This document shows positions 19,085 to 27,671 of a stretch of DNA of 64,000 bases, one piece after another. The stretch lies in assembly GCF_000422685.1 (NCBI RefSeq), contig NZ_AUGN01000001.1:186001-250000 (forward strand), in the 5' to 3' direction. Below the pieces are notes generated by a model that saw nothing but the letters and a program-made list of their open reading frames with translations, made no database searches and was not told the origin of the DNA. This stretch comes from Flavobacterium gelidilacus DSM 15343. Its GTDB lineage: Bacteria > Bacteroidota > Bacteroidia > Flavobacteriales > Flavobacteriaceae. The translations under genes were made by a program, and so were the position numbers. Within the stretch, counting starts at the first letter, position 1. The number at the start of each line of letters is the position of its first letter.

Positions 19085-19547
19085 GTAAGTAGTTTATATT
19101 AGTAAATTAATAAGATTACTCTTTCTATATTTTTTTTTAAAATTATTTTATTGAGTATAAGTTATTTAACAATTGTTTAGGTTAAGAGTTATATTGTTGT
19201 AACTTTATAAATAAGAGGTTTTTTAACCTAATTAGTATTTTATTTTTGACCATTTTAAATTCATTCAACTCACTTTTATCTAAAATTCATTTATAATTTA
19301 TTCCCTTTAAAAAGCGAAGAAATAAATTTAAATTTCTCTTAAAAAAAAGGCTTTTTTATCTAATAATTATACAATTTAAATTAAAAATTGTGTAACATCT
19401 TTTGTTAATGAATTTGTAACTTTAGAATAGTTAAATATTCTATGTTAAGAATAATTTCAGCGGATTAGCCAAAGTTTACGCTTATTAAATATGCATTAAA
19501 GTGTATCACAATTTTAGTAAAATATATTAATCAAATAAATAAACATA
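19085..19547. other. AT-rich intergenic stretch
   Basis: 463 bases without a credible coding frame. It is very AT-rich, with several TTTG/TAACTTT-like fragments near 19400-19430 that could be promoter parts, but spacing does not match the consensus well. Nothing else is recognised. Confidence 0.4.
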
Positions 19548-20066
19548 ATGAAAACTAAAGCCGAATTAGAACAAAGTATCATTAAGATTACAACAACCAT
19601 TCAACAAGATTATCCAGAATTAACAAAATTTATTAGTGAAATGCCAGATAATAATTCAGAAGATGAACAAGTAAACCTTAAAAGTCTAGAAAATTATAAT
19701 AATTCTCTAAAAGATATTTTGGATAAATATGCAAATACTCACAATGAAGCAGAAAGTAAACAGACTCAAAAAACAAAAGAATATGCAGACTTTCAGATTT
19801 ATCCTGCATCAGATGATATTTATGTAAAATCTAAGGAAGAAAAAGATATAAATCCTGAAGATATTTCCAAAAAGAAAATACCAAACGAAAAAGAGACTGG
19901 TTGGAATGAAAAAGACTTTAGAGATTTAAAAACGGGTGCTGATTTAGATGTGCCAGGTTCAGAATTAGATAATCAACAAGAAAATATTGGTAGTGAAGAT
20001 GAAGAAAATAACTATTACAGCATAGGTGGAGACAATCACAACAATTTAGATGAAGACAAAGGATAA
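19548..20066 (+). CDS. Acidic hydrophilic protein of the stress block, unknown function
   Basis: A 172-residue, strongly charged protein with no signal or membrane segment. The N-terminus (residues 1-65) is helical: ELEQSIIKITTTIQQDYPELTKFISEMPD, then KSLENYNNSLKDILDKYANTH. The middle is low-complexity and Lys/Glu-rich. The tail (LKTGADLDVPGSELDNQQENIGSEDEENNYYSIGGD, shown here in part by its order) is the best conserved-looking part and recalls Bacteroidota proteins found next to HPF and OsmC genes. Its neighbours are a P-type ATPase upstream and an HPF-like gene 36 bp downstream, so a role in stress or stationary phase is inferred only from context. Confidence 0.75.
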   Translation: MKTKAELEQSIIKITTTIQQDYPELTKFISEMPDNNSEDEQVNLKSLENYNNSLKDILDKYANTHNEAESKQTQKTKEYADFQIYPASDDIYVKSKEEKDINPEDISKKKIPNEKETGWNEKDFRDLKTGADLDVPGSELDNQQENIGSEDEENNYYSIGGDNHNNLDEDKG

Positions 20067-20102
20067 TAAATTTTAATAACTATAAAGCAACATATATATA
20101 TT

Positions 20103-20417
20103 ATGAAAATTCTATTTAATACAGACAAAACAATATCAGGAGATGAAAATCAAGAAGACTATTTTACTTCTTTAATAGCTGAAAAATTAGAACGGTTTGA
20201 ATCTCAATTAACGCGTATAGAAGTCCATTTAAAGGATGAAAATGGAAAAAAAGAAGGGCAAAATGATATTCATTGTGTTCTTGAAGCCAGAATTGAAGGA
20301 AGAGAGCCAATGGCTGTTAGCTGTGAAGCTGATACGGCTAAAAATGCCGTTTCGGGTGCTATAGAAAAACTAAAAACAGCTTTAGATACTGTTCTTGGGC
20401 GATTGAAAAATCATTAA
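20103..20417 (+). CDS. HPF/RaiA-like ribosome-associated protein
   Basis: A 104-residue member of the ribosome hibernation factor fold (S30AE). It has the beta-alpha-beta-beta-beta-alpha pattern: ILFNTDKTISGDENQEDYFTSLIAEKLERFESQLTRIEVHLKDENG, then DIHCVLEARIEGREPMAVSCEADTAKNAVSGAIEKLKTALDTVLGR. The core RIEVHL, CxLEARIEG and A(x)DxxxAVxxAIEKL segments are the family marks. It is short, lacking the C-terminal dimerisation domain of long HPF, and is the divergent form found in Bacteroidota stress clusters. Its position between the acidic protein and OsmC fits a stress-response role. Confidence 0.85.
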   Translation: MKILFNTDKTISGDENQEDYFTSLIAEKLERFESQLTRIEVHLKDENGKKEGQNDIHCVLEARIEGREPMAVSCEADTAKNAVSGAIEKLKTALDTVLGRLKNH

Positions 20418-20504
20418 AAAAAACCTTTATTTGGAACACACTTTACAAATTATAAAAAAGTTTGGTTTTCGATTCTCAGAGTAACAATTTAAAATAATAA
20501 TATC

Positions 20505-20555
20505 ATGATGCACTATAACAGTTATTATCACTATTGGGTAATGCACTTTGTGTGA
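20505..20555 (+). CDS. Possible 16-residue His/Tyr-rich peptide
   Basis: ATG-ATG then CAC TAT AAC AGT TAT TAT CAC TAT TGG..., giving MMHYNSYYHYWVMHFV and a TGA stop. Nine of sixteen residues are His, Tyr, Trp or Phe. Forty bases later lies an inverted repeat (ttctttcc at 20586, ggaaagaa at 20606) without a T-run. It could be a leader or a tiny expressed peptide, or chance. No amino-acid biosynthesis gene follows (the next gene is OsmC), which argues against ordinary attenuation. The rest of 20418-20725 shows nothing else. Confidence 0.25.
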   Translation: MMHYNSYYHYWVMHFV

Positions 20556-20725
20556 GGGGCTTTATTAATTTACGTTACAAACAAATTCTTTCCAGCAATT
20601 TTTAAGGAAAGAACATTCATTAATTAAAATTAGATAAAAAAATAAGGTTTCCGCTGATCATATCATTAGATTGGTTATACTATTTTTTTGAACACTTTCT
20701 TTAATCACTAAAACAAATTAAAATT

Positions 20726-21193
20726 ATGGATTCACACTATTACAATGTTGATATCAACTGGGAAAACACTCGAAAAGGTATTCTTTGTTCTCCTGAATTG
20801 AATAAGAAGAATGGTATTTGTATTGAAGTAGCCACACCACCTGAATTTTCTAAGGGAATTGAAGGTATTTGGACGCCAGAGCATTTATTTGTAGCTGCTG
20901 TAAGTAGTTGTCTAATGACAACTTTTTTAGCCATTGCTGAACATTCGACTCTAGAGTTTGTTAGTTTTAAATGTGAAGCTAAAGGAACGCTAGAAGAAGT
21001 AGATGGCAAGTTAGTCATGAGCGAAATACATCTAAAACCAACTGTAGTAATTCATGAAGAGCTACATAAAAATAAAGCTATTCGAATTATAAAAAAAGCA
21101 GAAGATGCATGTTTAATTTCTCGTTCCATTAAATCGAAAGTAACCACAGAAATAGAAGTTTTAGTAGAGCCTCTTTTATTAGATAGCAAATAA
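20726..21193 (+). CDS. OsmC family peroxide-detoxifying protein
   Basis: A 155-residue OsmC/Ohr-superfamily thiol peroxidase. The two redox cysteines are in AVSSCLMTTFLAIAEH and KAEDACLISRSI, spaced as in OsmC-like proteins. The N-terminal strand region (YYNVDINWENTRKGILCSPEL...IEVATPPEFSKGIEGIWTPEHLFVAAVSSCL) includes the conserved PEHL-F-x-A-A segment. Unlike the Ohr at 42403, it sits in a stress block with HPF and the P-type ATPase and has no OhrR neighbour. The likely substrate is hydrogen or organic hydroperoxide; the exact preference is unknown. Confidence 0.88.
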   Translation: MDSHYYNVDINWENTRKGILCSPELNKKNGICIEVATPPEFSKGIEGIWTPEHLFVAAVSSCLMTTFLAIAEHSTLEFVSFKCEAKGTLEEVDGKLVMSEIHLKPTVVIHEELHKNKAIRIIKKAEDACLISRSIKSKVTTEIEVLVEPLLLDSK

Positions 21194-21242
21194 AAAACTA
21201 ATAATTAAAACAATAAAAAATATAATTAAAAAAAACAATACA

Positions 21243-21620
21243 ATGAAAGCACAAAAAAACTTAGGCATATGGATGGATCATGCCACTGCTCAACTGATAG
21301 ATTTAAATGCTGATAAAGAAACTAAAGTTATAACTTCAGACTTTACTTTTGAAACTAAAGAAGAAGCTTTAAGTAAAAGTGAAAAAAGCATGCACAATAA
21401 GAGACAACAAATGCATGAAGCTTATTATAAAGAAATTGGGAATTCAATTTTAAATTATGATCATGTCCTATTATTTGGCCCTACAAATGCTAAAACAGAA
21501 TTGCATAATTATTTGAATGGAGACTCACACTTTAAAAGCATAAAAATTGATGTTGAAGCAGCAGATAAAATGACCGATAATGAAAAAGATGCTTTTGTAA
21601 AAAATCATTTTGGGAATTAG
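21243..21620 (+). CDS. eRF1-domain-3-like stress protein, unknown function
   Basis: A 125-residue cytosolic protein. The layout LGIWMDHATAQLIDL at the start (strand with IWxDH) and ILNYDHVLLFGPTNAKTELHNYLNGDSHFKSIKIDVEAADKMTDNEKDAFVKNHF at the end recalls the small eRF1-domain-3-like or host-attachment-like proteins of Bacteroidota, where a FGP(T/A)xAKxEL loop is typical. The central part is helical and charged. It follows the OsmC gene by about 50 bp and closes the stress block; a terminator lies 44 bp behind its stop. Function is not known; any translation-related role is inference from fold resemblance. Confidence 0.7.
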   Translation: MKAQKNLGIWMDHATAQLIDLNADKETKVITSDFTFETKEEALSKSEKSMHNKRQQMHEAYYKEIGNSILNYDHVLLFGPTNAKTELHNYLNGDSHFKSIKIDVEAADKMTDNEKDAFVKNHFGN

Positions 21621-21663
21621 TATACTACTTTTAGAGCTTACACTTTATTTAGATTAAAATAAG

Positions 21664-21710
21664 CAATCATAAAAGGAAGGTAAAAGTCTTTTTTTTATGG
21701 TTGTTTTTTT
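21664..21710 (+). terminator. Terminator closing the stress block
   Basis: caatcataaaa (21664-21674) pairs with ttttatggttg (21693-21703) with one G-T wobble, followed by seven T. Confidence 0.7.
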
Positions 21711-21946
21711 AGGTTAAATCTAGCATTATAAATCTATTTTTGATCTTTTATTGAAATTAATAAATAACTATATAAATTTGTTGAATATTATCAGAAAATA
21801 GTTATTCCTAATACTAAAAATTGAATATGATTTATCTTTAATTAAAAGAGGAACATCATTAAGTTTTTCAATTCATAAATGATAAAGGAGTATCTAATTT
21901 TGTATATTGTAATTCTTTAATCAATTTGACTTTAAAAATATTTAAA

Positions 21947-22114
21947 ATGGACAAAAATAAAGTTTTAACGACAACAAGCCTTTTATTAATTATTTTGGGT
22001 ATACTAATGATTTATATTGGTGGTTTTTATGGGCCAAAACTAATTTTGCCACCTATAATTACCGGAATAGGATTTTTTTTAATTGCCTGGGCTCTTCATG
22101 CCTTAAAAAATTAA
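21947..22114 (+). CDS. Small two-helix membrane protein
   Basis: A 55-residue protein from MDKNKVL to ALHALKN with two membrane segments (LLLIILGILMIYIGGFY, residues about 11-27, and LILPPIITGIGFFLIAWALH, about 31-50). It has no cysteines and only short charged ends. I start at ATG 21947; the frame is open seven codons further upstream with a less typical start. No family or partner is recognised. It lies between the stress block and a phosphotransferase. Confidence 0.6.
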   Translation: MDKNKVLTTTSLLLIILGILMIYIGGFYGPKLILPPIITGIGFFLIAWALHALKN

Positions 22115-22169
22115 AGTATAAAGATAAAATTTATTTTTCCCATTTCTACTTTTAATCAAAACACTATAA

Positions 22170-23147
22170 ATGAGCACTTTTCCTGTTACGACTTCAACTT
22201 TAGCTGCAGATGCTTTAGGGATTTTTTTAAAAAAGAATTATTTATTAGGAGACCAGTTTGAATGTAAATTGTTTAGAACAGGTGTAAACCATACTTATTT
22301 TTTGGACGATACTTCTTCTAAATATGTTGTCAGAGTTTATTGCCACAAATGGAGAACCAAAGAAGAGATAGAAGCAGAGTTAAGTCTTTTGCTTTTGTTG
22401 AAACAAAATAATCTTTCGATTTCTTTTCCTATTGCCGATAAAAATGAGAAATTAATTCAAGAAATTAATGCTCCAGAAGGAATTCGTTATGTCGTTCTTT
22501 TTTCATTTGCTAAAGGTGAGAAAGTACGATTTATGACCGAAGAGACTTGTTCTACTATTGGTTCACTTATGGCTAAAATTCATCAAGTTACAGAAAGAAA
22601 AAAAATAGATCGAGTCACTTATAATCTTGATGTTTTACTAACTAAATCCTATCAAAATTTAAAACCTTTTTTTAGAGAAGATTTGAAATCCATGCAATTG
22701 ATTCAACAAATGAGTTCTTCTATTTCTAAAACTTTTCAAACCACAACATTTTCAGCGGAACAAAAAGGAATCGTACATTTAGATATTTGGTATGATAATT
22801 TGAGTGTTACTAAGGCTAATGAAATTACTATTTTTGATTTTGATAATTGTGGTAATGGACCTTTAATTTTAGATGTAGGTTATTTTTGCAAACAATTGTT
22901 TTTTATAGAAACTGACAAAGAGCTATATGAATCAAAAGTAGCAAGTTTCTTAAAAGGTTACCAAAAAGAAAGACCTTTATCTGATGCTGAAATTCAATTA
23001 ATTCCAGAAGCTGGAGCTTCTATTTTTATCTATTATCTTGGCGTCCAAGCCCAACGTTTTGATTGGTCCAATATATTCTTGACAGAAAATTATCTTACCA
23101 TGTTTGTGGGAAGAATAAAAGCATGGCTTGATTATTACAAAAAATAG
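22170..23147 (+). CDS. Aminoglycoside-phosphotransferase-fold kinase
   Basis: A 325-residue APH/ChoK-fold small-molecule kinase. The catalytic loop is IVHLDIWYDNLSV (HxDxxxxN form with Leu at the second place), and the metal-binding DFD follows in EITIFDFDNCGNGPLILDVGYF. The N-lobe has LFRTGVNHTYFLDDTSSKYVVRVY, with the ATP-binding Lys replaced by Arg in VVRVY, as in several members. The length and the DVGYF segment resemble the homoserine-kinase/YihE-like subgroup more than antibiotic-resistance enzymes. No resistance role should be inferred. It appears to be a single-gene unit downstream of a small membrane protein. Confidence 0.8.
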   Translation: MSTFPVTTSTLAADALGIFLKKNYLLGDQFECKLFRTGVNHTYFLDDTSSKYVVRVYCHKWRTKEEIEAELSLLLLLKQNNLSISFPIADKNEKLIQEINAPEGIRYVVLFSFAKGEKVRFMTEETCSTIGSLMAKIHQVTERKKIDRVTYNLDVLLTKSYQNLKPFFREDLKSMQLIQQMSSSISKTFQTTTFSAEQKGIVHLDIWYDNLSVTKANEITIFDFDNCGNGPLILDVGYFCKQLFFIETDKELYESKVASFLKGYQKERPLSDAEIQLIPEAGASIFIYYLGVQAQRFDWSNIFLTENYLTMFVGRIKAWLDYYKK

Positions 23148-23307
23148 CACAAAAAAAATAGAAAAAATTATCACTATTTGGTGCTTATATGTTTTTTTAA
23201 AGCAAAACATTGAACTTTCTAAATTTTTACTATATATTTGTTTTAATACTAGTACTATTAAATAACAAATTAGAAACATACTACAGCCAAAAATCAAACC
23301 AATTACC

Positions 23308-23817
23308 ATGAAAAAACTTTCTATACTTTTAACCCTAATCTGTTTAACAATCGGACAATTTTCATTTGCATGTGACTGCAACAGTCAAGATGAATTTAAA
23401 AATGCAGCTCCAGAAGCAGAATTTGTAGCCTTGGTAAAAGTGACCAAATATTTGACTTATAAAAACATTTATGGTGTTGAAACACCAATTTCAATGGAAC
23501 TTGAGGTTATTGAAACTTACAAAGGAAAAGAAAAGAAAAGAAAAATTACAGTTTGGGGTGGAGATGTAAATATTTGTAGACCTTTTTTAAACAAATTCAA
23601 AAAAGACCAATACTATGTAATGGCTTTAGACAAAGTAGTTGAGAATTCTACTGAAATATCTCATCCAGGAGAAAAGAGTTCTGATTACTTTATTGCTCAA
23701 TGCGGTGAACGTTATTTAAATGCAGATATCAAACAAGGAACCACTACAAATTGGATGACGGAAGAAGTTAAAACAGTTAGCCTTAAAGAAATAAAAGCCC
23801 TTTTTACAAAAGAATAA
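23308..23817 (+). CDS. Secreted Cys-rich protein, possibly NTR/TIMP-like
   Basis: A 169-residue exported protein. The signal peptide is MKKLSILLTLICLTIGQFSFA, cut before CDCNSQDE, so the mature protein begins C-D-C. The following AEFVALVKVTKYLTYKNI... MELEVIETYKGKEKKRKITVWGGDVNICRPFLNKFKKDQYYVMALDK alternates beta strands. A mature N-terminal Cys motif plus V-G/A-x-V and a later Cys is reminiscent of netrin/TIMP-like domains seen in many bacterial secreted proteins. That is a resemblance, not a proven match. A strong terminator follows. Confidence 0.75.
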   Translation: MKKLSILLTLICLTIGQFSFACDCNSQDEFKNAAPEAEFVALVKVTKYLTYKNIYGVETPISMELEVIETYKGKEKKRKITVWGGDVNICRPFLNKFKKDQYYVMALDKVVENSTEISHPGEKSSDYFIAQCGERYLNADIKQGTTTNWMTEEVKTVSLKEIKALFTKE

Positions 23818-23856
23818 TTTTAGTTTAAATGCTAAATAATTTTCTAATAAATTAAA

Positions 23857-23899
23857 AAAACTTCTCAAATTTTATAATAAATTTGAGAAGTTTTTTTTT
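23857..23899 (+). terminator. Strong terminator
   Basis: aacttctcaaattt (23859-23872) and its exact inverse aaatttgagaagtt (23879-23892) with a 6-base loop, then T-run. Confidence 0.9.
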
Positions 23900-23925
23900 G
23901 AAATCAATTCAATAATTTAGATCTG

Positions 23926-24690
23926 ATGCAAAGCCAAAACCTTTCCCTTTCCAAAATAGCAATTAAAAGAATAGATAATTATCCAGGTAAACCAACTATA
24001 ATATTTCTACATGATTCCTTAGGTAGTATTGCGTTGTGGAGAGATTTTCCGGCAAAATTGGGAGAAATGACGCAATGTAATGTACTAATCTACGACCGAC
24101 AAGGGTATGGAAAGTCTTGCGGCTTTTCTTATGAGCATCGCGAGAATACTTATATGGAAGACGAAGCGGATATTTTAAATGATTTATTAGACTATTGGAA
24201 GTTAGACCAAGTTATCTTATTTGGACATAGCGACGGTGGTTCTATTGCTTTATTGATGGCTGCCAAATATCCCGAAAGAGTTATGGGAATCATTACAGAA
24301 GGAGCTCATGTTTTCGTGGAAGATGTTACGATAAAAGGAATTAAAGAAGCGATACAACTTTACGAAACATCTGATTTAAAAGTCAAATTAGAAAAATACC
24401 ATGGTGCTAATACAGAGCCTATGTTTTGGGCTTGGGCAGCTACTTGGAACAAACCCGACTTTATTTCGTGGAACATAGAACCCTTTTTGCGCGCAATTAA
24501 ATGTCCTTCTTTAATTATTCAAGGAGAGAACGATGAGTATGGTTCCCTAAAACAAGTAGAAAGTATTATAGAACAGGTGAGTGGTAGGACTCAAAAGTAT
24601 ATACTTCCAGCAATTGGACATACACCCCATAAAGAAGCTCCAGCAAAAGTTTTATTGGAAACCACTATTTTTATTAAAACATTGCTTTAA
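23926..24690 (+). CDS. Alpha/beta hydrolase
   Basis: A 254-residue alpha/beta-fold hydrolase. The oxyanion region is IIFLHDSLGSIALW, the nucleophile elbow LFGHSDGGSIALL (Ser in G-H-S-D-G), the acid probably Asp in IIQGENDEYG and the base His in ILPAIGHTPHKEAP. There is no signal peptide or membrane segment. The layout matches small esterase/C-C hydrolase-like members; the substrate is unknown. The patatin gene follows after 40 bp, so the two may form an operon of lipid or ester-active enzymes. Confidence 0.88.
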   Translation: MQSQNLSLSKIAIKRIDNYPGKPTIIFLHDSLGSIALWRDFPAKLGEMTQCNVLIYDRQGYGKSCGFSYEHRENTYMEDEADILNDLLDYWKLDQVILFGHSDGGSIALLMAAKYPERVMGIITEGAHVFVEDVTIKGIKEAIQLYETSDLKVKLEKYHGANTEPMFWAWAATWNKPDFISWNIEPFLRAIKCPSLIIQGENDEYGSLKQVESIIEQVSGRTQKYILPAIGHTPHKEAPAKVLLETTIFIKTLL

Positions 24691-24730
24691 TTTTGAATAC
24701 ACTAAGAACTGATTTAAAGAAAGTAACACT

Positions 24731-25504
24731 ATGAAATACGATTACGGAATAGTATTATCTGGAGGAGGAGCAAGAGGCATCGCTCATTTGGGAATCCTAA
24801 AAGCCTTAGAAGAATTAGGTATACGACCTTCTATTATTTCGGGTACAAGTGCTGGAGCTATTGTTGGAGCTTTTTATGCCAAAGGTTTAGGTATAGATGA
24901 AATAATTTCCATCATAAAAAACGGTCATTTTTTTAATTTCTCAAACTTGAACATTGTAAAACAAGGTTTGTTTTCTATGAAAGGTTTTGAAGATATCTAT
25001 AAAACCTATTTTAAAAACAATTCCTTTGAAGATCTTAAAATTCCTCTTTTTATTGCAGCAACAGATATCTTAAAAGGAGAAATTAATTATTTTTCAGAAG
25101 GTGAATTATCTACTTCTTTATTAGCTTCAAGTTGTATTCCAGTGTTGTTTCAACCCATACATTATAGAGGAACTCATTATGTTGATGGTAGCGTGTTAAA
25201 TAATTTTCCTATTGAACCTTTGCTGGATAAATGCCATAAAATTATCGGAATTAATGTAAACTCTATAAGTAAAGCAAAACAAGAAATACCCACTAAAAAC
25301 ATATTGGATAGAAGCTTTCATTTAGCCTTAAACAGTGCTAATAGCCACAAATTTACGCTATGTGATTTATATATAGAACCACCCAAAATGAGTCAGTTTG
25401 GCTTGTTGGATTTGGATAAAATTGATTTGATTTATAATTATGGTTATCAACATGGATTATCTCTTGAAAAAGAAATAAAAGAGTTGATGAATACTATTAA
25501 ATAA
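24731..25504 (+). CDS. Patatin-like phospholipase
   Basis: A 257-residue patatin-family serine lipid hydrolase. The oxyanion loop is LSGGGARGIAHLG (residues 9-21), the nucleophile is in GTSAGAIVGAFYAKGL, and the Asp of the dyad is in YVDGSVLNNFPIEPL. There is no signal peptide, so it is probably cytosolic and acts on membrane phospholipid or acyl substrates. Its end overlaps the end of the convergent WYL gene by 8 bp, so the two share no room for a normal terminator. It is probably co-transcribed with the alpha/beta hydrolase upstream. Confidence 0.92.
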   Translation: MKYDYGIVLSGGGARGIAHLGILKALEELGIRPSIISGTSAGAIVGAFYAKGLGIDEIISIIKNGHFFNFSNLNIVKQGLFSMKGFEDIYKTYFKNNSFEDLKIPLFIAATDILKGEINYFSEGELSTSLLASSCIPVLFQPIHYRGTHYVDGSVLNNFPIEPLLDKCHKIIGINVNSISKAKQEIPTKNILDRSFHLALNSANSHKFTLCDLYIEPPKMSQFGLLDLDKIDLIYNYGYQHGLSLEKEIKELMNTIK

Positions 25505-26522
25505 TAGTATCTTTTTGATACAAATGCACACTTTGTTCTAAAATAGTTTTCATTCTATTTCTAAGCCTTTCAGGTTTTAAAACTTCTAAACCAGCACCAA
25601 AACCCAACAACAAGCGTTCAAACTCAAAATTTTCTTTTAGGTATAAACTTATGATGATGCTTCCGTCTTCGTTTTGTTGAAGAATGCGTTGTGTACTGTG
25701 TAAAGGTTTTGTAATAGCATAAGGAGCATTCGTTTTATCTAACCAAAGTTGAATAATTCTAGGTTGTAATCCTTTGTTTACCGTAACACCAACCACATAT
25801 TTATAAAATTCATCTACATCAAAATCTTCTTCCAAATAGGTTTGATTGAATTCATAATCAATAGCTATAATTCGGTCTAAAGCTAAATTTACAATGGGAT
25901 TAGTGCTGTTTCGTTTCCCAATTAAAAACCATCTGTTATTAAATTCTTTCAAAGCAAAGGGATGAAAGATAAACGTATTCGATTCTCGAGCTTTAAACGA
26001 TTGATATTCTAACTTTAAAACAACTTTCTTTATAATTGCTTGATACAATTCGTCCAAAAAATGCAACCCTTTTAAACTCTCGTTTTTGTCCAAATGAATT
26101 ACGGGTTTGTTATTCGATTTTTCTGCATAAATCTTGTCCTCTAAACGTTGTAAAATGTCGGCTACATCATTAAATAAAGAGAAATCTTTAAACTGTTTTA
26201 ACATAGAAACCGTTTCTGTTAGGACATTCATATCGGTTTCTGTAAGCGGAATATCCGTTATCGAAAAACCTTCTTCCGCATATTGATAGTACTTTTTATC
26301 ATAGACTTCAATAGGAGCATTATATCCCAATTTTTCACTGCGCATCAACTGAATATCTAACTGAATCGTACGTTTACTAACTTTATTTTCCTTGCCTTCA
26401 TATTCGAATAAAGCATCCGAACAAGCTTCAATTAAATCCTCTAAAGTCCATTGACGGTAGTTGTTTTGCAAGCATTTGTCTATAGTTTTGTAGCGGATTA
26501 GTGCGTTTTTGTTTTGGGCCAT
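25497..26522 (-). CDS. WYL-domain transcriptional regulator
   Basis: A 341-residue regulator. The N-terminus has a winged-helix-like domain (ALIRYKTIDKCLQNNYRQWTLEDLIEACSDAL, then VSKRTIQLDIQLMRS, the recognition helix). The centre carries the WYL domain (about residues 140-300), with FNNRWFLIGKRNSTNPIVNLALDRIIAIDYE. WYL domains are known as ligand sensors in regulators of defence and nucleic-acid repair systems; what this one binds is not visible. It lies upstream of the HD gene in reading order reversed (HD gene is 5' of it on the minus strand, 33 bp apart) and close to rtcB. It is therefore my preferred candidate for the factor that binds the palindromes at 27897 and 34945, but this is inference. 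Confidence 0.88.
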   Translation of the reverse strand: MAQNKNALIRYKTIDKCLQNNYRQWTLEDLIEACSDALFEYEGKENKVSKRTIQLDIQLMRSEKLGYNAPIEVYDKKYYQYAEEGFSITDIPLTETDMNVLTETVSMLKQFKDFSLFNDVADILQRLEDKIYAEKSNNKPVIHLDKNESLKGLHFLDELYQAIIKKVVLKLEYQSFKARESNTFIFHPFALKEFNNRWFLIGKRNSTNPIVNLALDRIIAIDYEFNQTYLEEDFDVDEFYKYVVGVTVNKGLQPRIIQLWLDKTNAPYAITKPLHSTQRILQQNEDGSIIISLYLKENFEFERLLLGFGAGLEVLKPERLRNRMKTILEQSVHLYQKDTII

Positions 26523-26555
26523 TTTTTTTCAGTGTTCAGTAGTTAGTGTTCAGCG

Positions 26556-27167
26556 TTATAAAGTCTTAATTTCTTTTTGGATGTTGGTTCTGGCTTGGGT
26601 TTCGTGTTTTTCTCTAAAAGTTTTGGTTTGATAGATGAAATCATTTTCTAGGAAATGAAGTAATGCTTTTTTTCTTCCAGGTTTGTAGAGTAAATCAGGA
26701 TAAATTTTATATTCTTTTCTTATTTGTTGGGTATAATTTTCATAGCTTGAATAATCAGATGATAATATTTTTAAATCAAAGTCAATTAGCCAGTTGATGT
26801 CGTTTATCTCACTCTTTTGATGAAGCTTTGTAGCGCAAATCATTTTATATACTAACGCACTACTTAGAGTAGTTTTTTTAGGAAGAATTTGTAAAGCAAA
26901 AGCAGCACTTTTTTCTTCATTGTCTTTTCGCGTGGCTTTGTAAATTATATCGTGATAAAATATGCTATATAGGACTTCGTTGGGAAATTCCAATTCATTT
27001 TTATACTGTTCAAAAGAGGAAATCATAGCTTCTATATGGGTCAGCTTATGATAGTATCTCGATTTTGAAGCATATGCTTTTTCTAAATCTTCCCAATTTT
27101 TAGGAATACTAGTGGGAGTAAAGTTTGTACGCTTAAGTAATTCTGTATAAGTTTGATATAATTGCAT
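26556..27167 (-). CDS. HD-superfamily predicted metal-dependent phosphohydrolase
   Basis: A 203-residue protein of the group often annotated as predicted HD-superfamily hydrolase. The ligands are visible as SRYYHKLTHIEAM (H...H), then LYSIFYHDIIYKATRKDNEEKSAA (HD) and later INWLIDFDLKILSSD, in the correct order for an HD fold. The substrate is unknown; relatives are predicted to act on nucleotides or phosphate esters. It is read in the same direction as the WYL gene, 33 bp in front of it, so the two are probably one transcript. A long palindromic repeat lies directly upstream of its start. Confidence 0.82.
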   Translation of the reverse strand: MQLYQTYTELLKRTNFTPTSIPKNWEDLEKAYASKSRYYHKLTHIEAMISSFEQYKNELEFPNEVLYSIFYHDIIYKATRKDNEEKSAAFALQILPKKTTLSSALVYKMICATKLHQKSEINDINWLIDFDLKILSSDYSSYENYTQQIRKEYKIYPDLLYKPGRKKALLHFLENDFIYQTKTFREKHETQARTNIQKEIKTL

Positions 27168-27177
27168 GCTTTTGTTA

Positions 27178-27360
27178 TTTTTTAATCACGACTTCTAGAT
27201 ACTATTTTATTAATCAAAAACTATCGTTTTTGATTAATAAAATCACTCGAAGTGACGGTTTCAATGTAAACTTGTTATAAAAACGACTCATCATATTTTA
27301 CGTCAGTTCGAGTGTTTTTGTAAAATGCGATTAGCAATTTTATAAAAATGTATCGAGAAC
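27178..27360. repeat. Long palindromic (MITE-like) repeat, copy A
   Basis: About 183 bp, roughly 80% identical by eye to 27672-27854 in direct orientation. The ends are inverted: cttctAgatactatttta at the left and taaaaatgtatcgagaac at the right. Inside, cactcgaagtgacg pairs with cgtcagttcgagtg, so the whole unit can fold as one hairpin. Confidence 0.8.
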
Positions 27361-27366
27361 ACGTTA

Positions 27367-27657
27367 TTATAAAAACTTCTTCTTAGCTAAATTTGGTAAA
27401 TCATCATAATCTTCATTTATGAGGGCTTCTTTTTTAGCTCTTGACCATTTTTTAATCTGTTTTTCCTTTTCTATAGCTAAATTAATATCTGTAAACTCAC
27501 AATAAAAAACCAATTCAACAGGTCTTCTCTTGTAAGTATAACAATCTGGATAGAATCCACTTTGGTGTTGAAAAAATCTTTGTGACAAATTACTCGTAAC
27601 ACCTGTATAATAGGATTGGTCACTGCATTTTAATATGTATACAAACGATTGTTGCAT
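27367..27657 (-). CDS. GIY-YIG endonuclease-domain protein (URI/YhbQ type)
   Basis: A 96-residue single GIY-YIG domain. The first strand reads VYILKCSDQSYYTGVTSNLSQRFFQHQSG: here YIL...YTG stands for GIY...YIG, with the Arg in LSQRFFQH. The Glu is in AIEKEKQIKKWSRAKKEALI. The length is typical of the UvrC-like stand-alone family, which is abundant in Bacteroidota and of uncertain function. Its stop codon is 6 bp from the end of one MITE-like repeat and its start 14 bp from the other. Gene and flanking repeats thus make a compact unit inserted between the HD gene and rtcB. Confidence 0.88.
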   Translation of the reverse strand: MQQSFVYILKCSDQSYYTGVTSNLSQRFFQHQSGFYPDCYTYKRRPVELVFYCEFTDINLAIEKEKQIKKWSRAKKEALINEDYDDLPNLAKKKFL

Positions 27658-27671
27658 ATTTTCTAATTATA

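Noticed and set aside
22170-23147. Antibiotic-resistance aminoglycoside kinase
   Set aside because: The fold is APH-like, but the loop HLDIWYDN and the overall length suit a metabolic kinase; nothing nearby suggests resistance.
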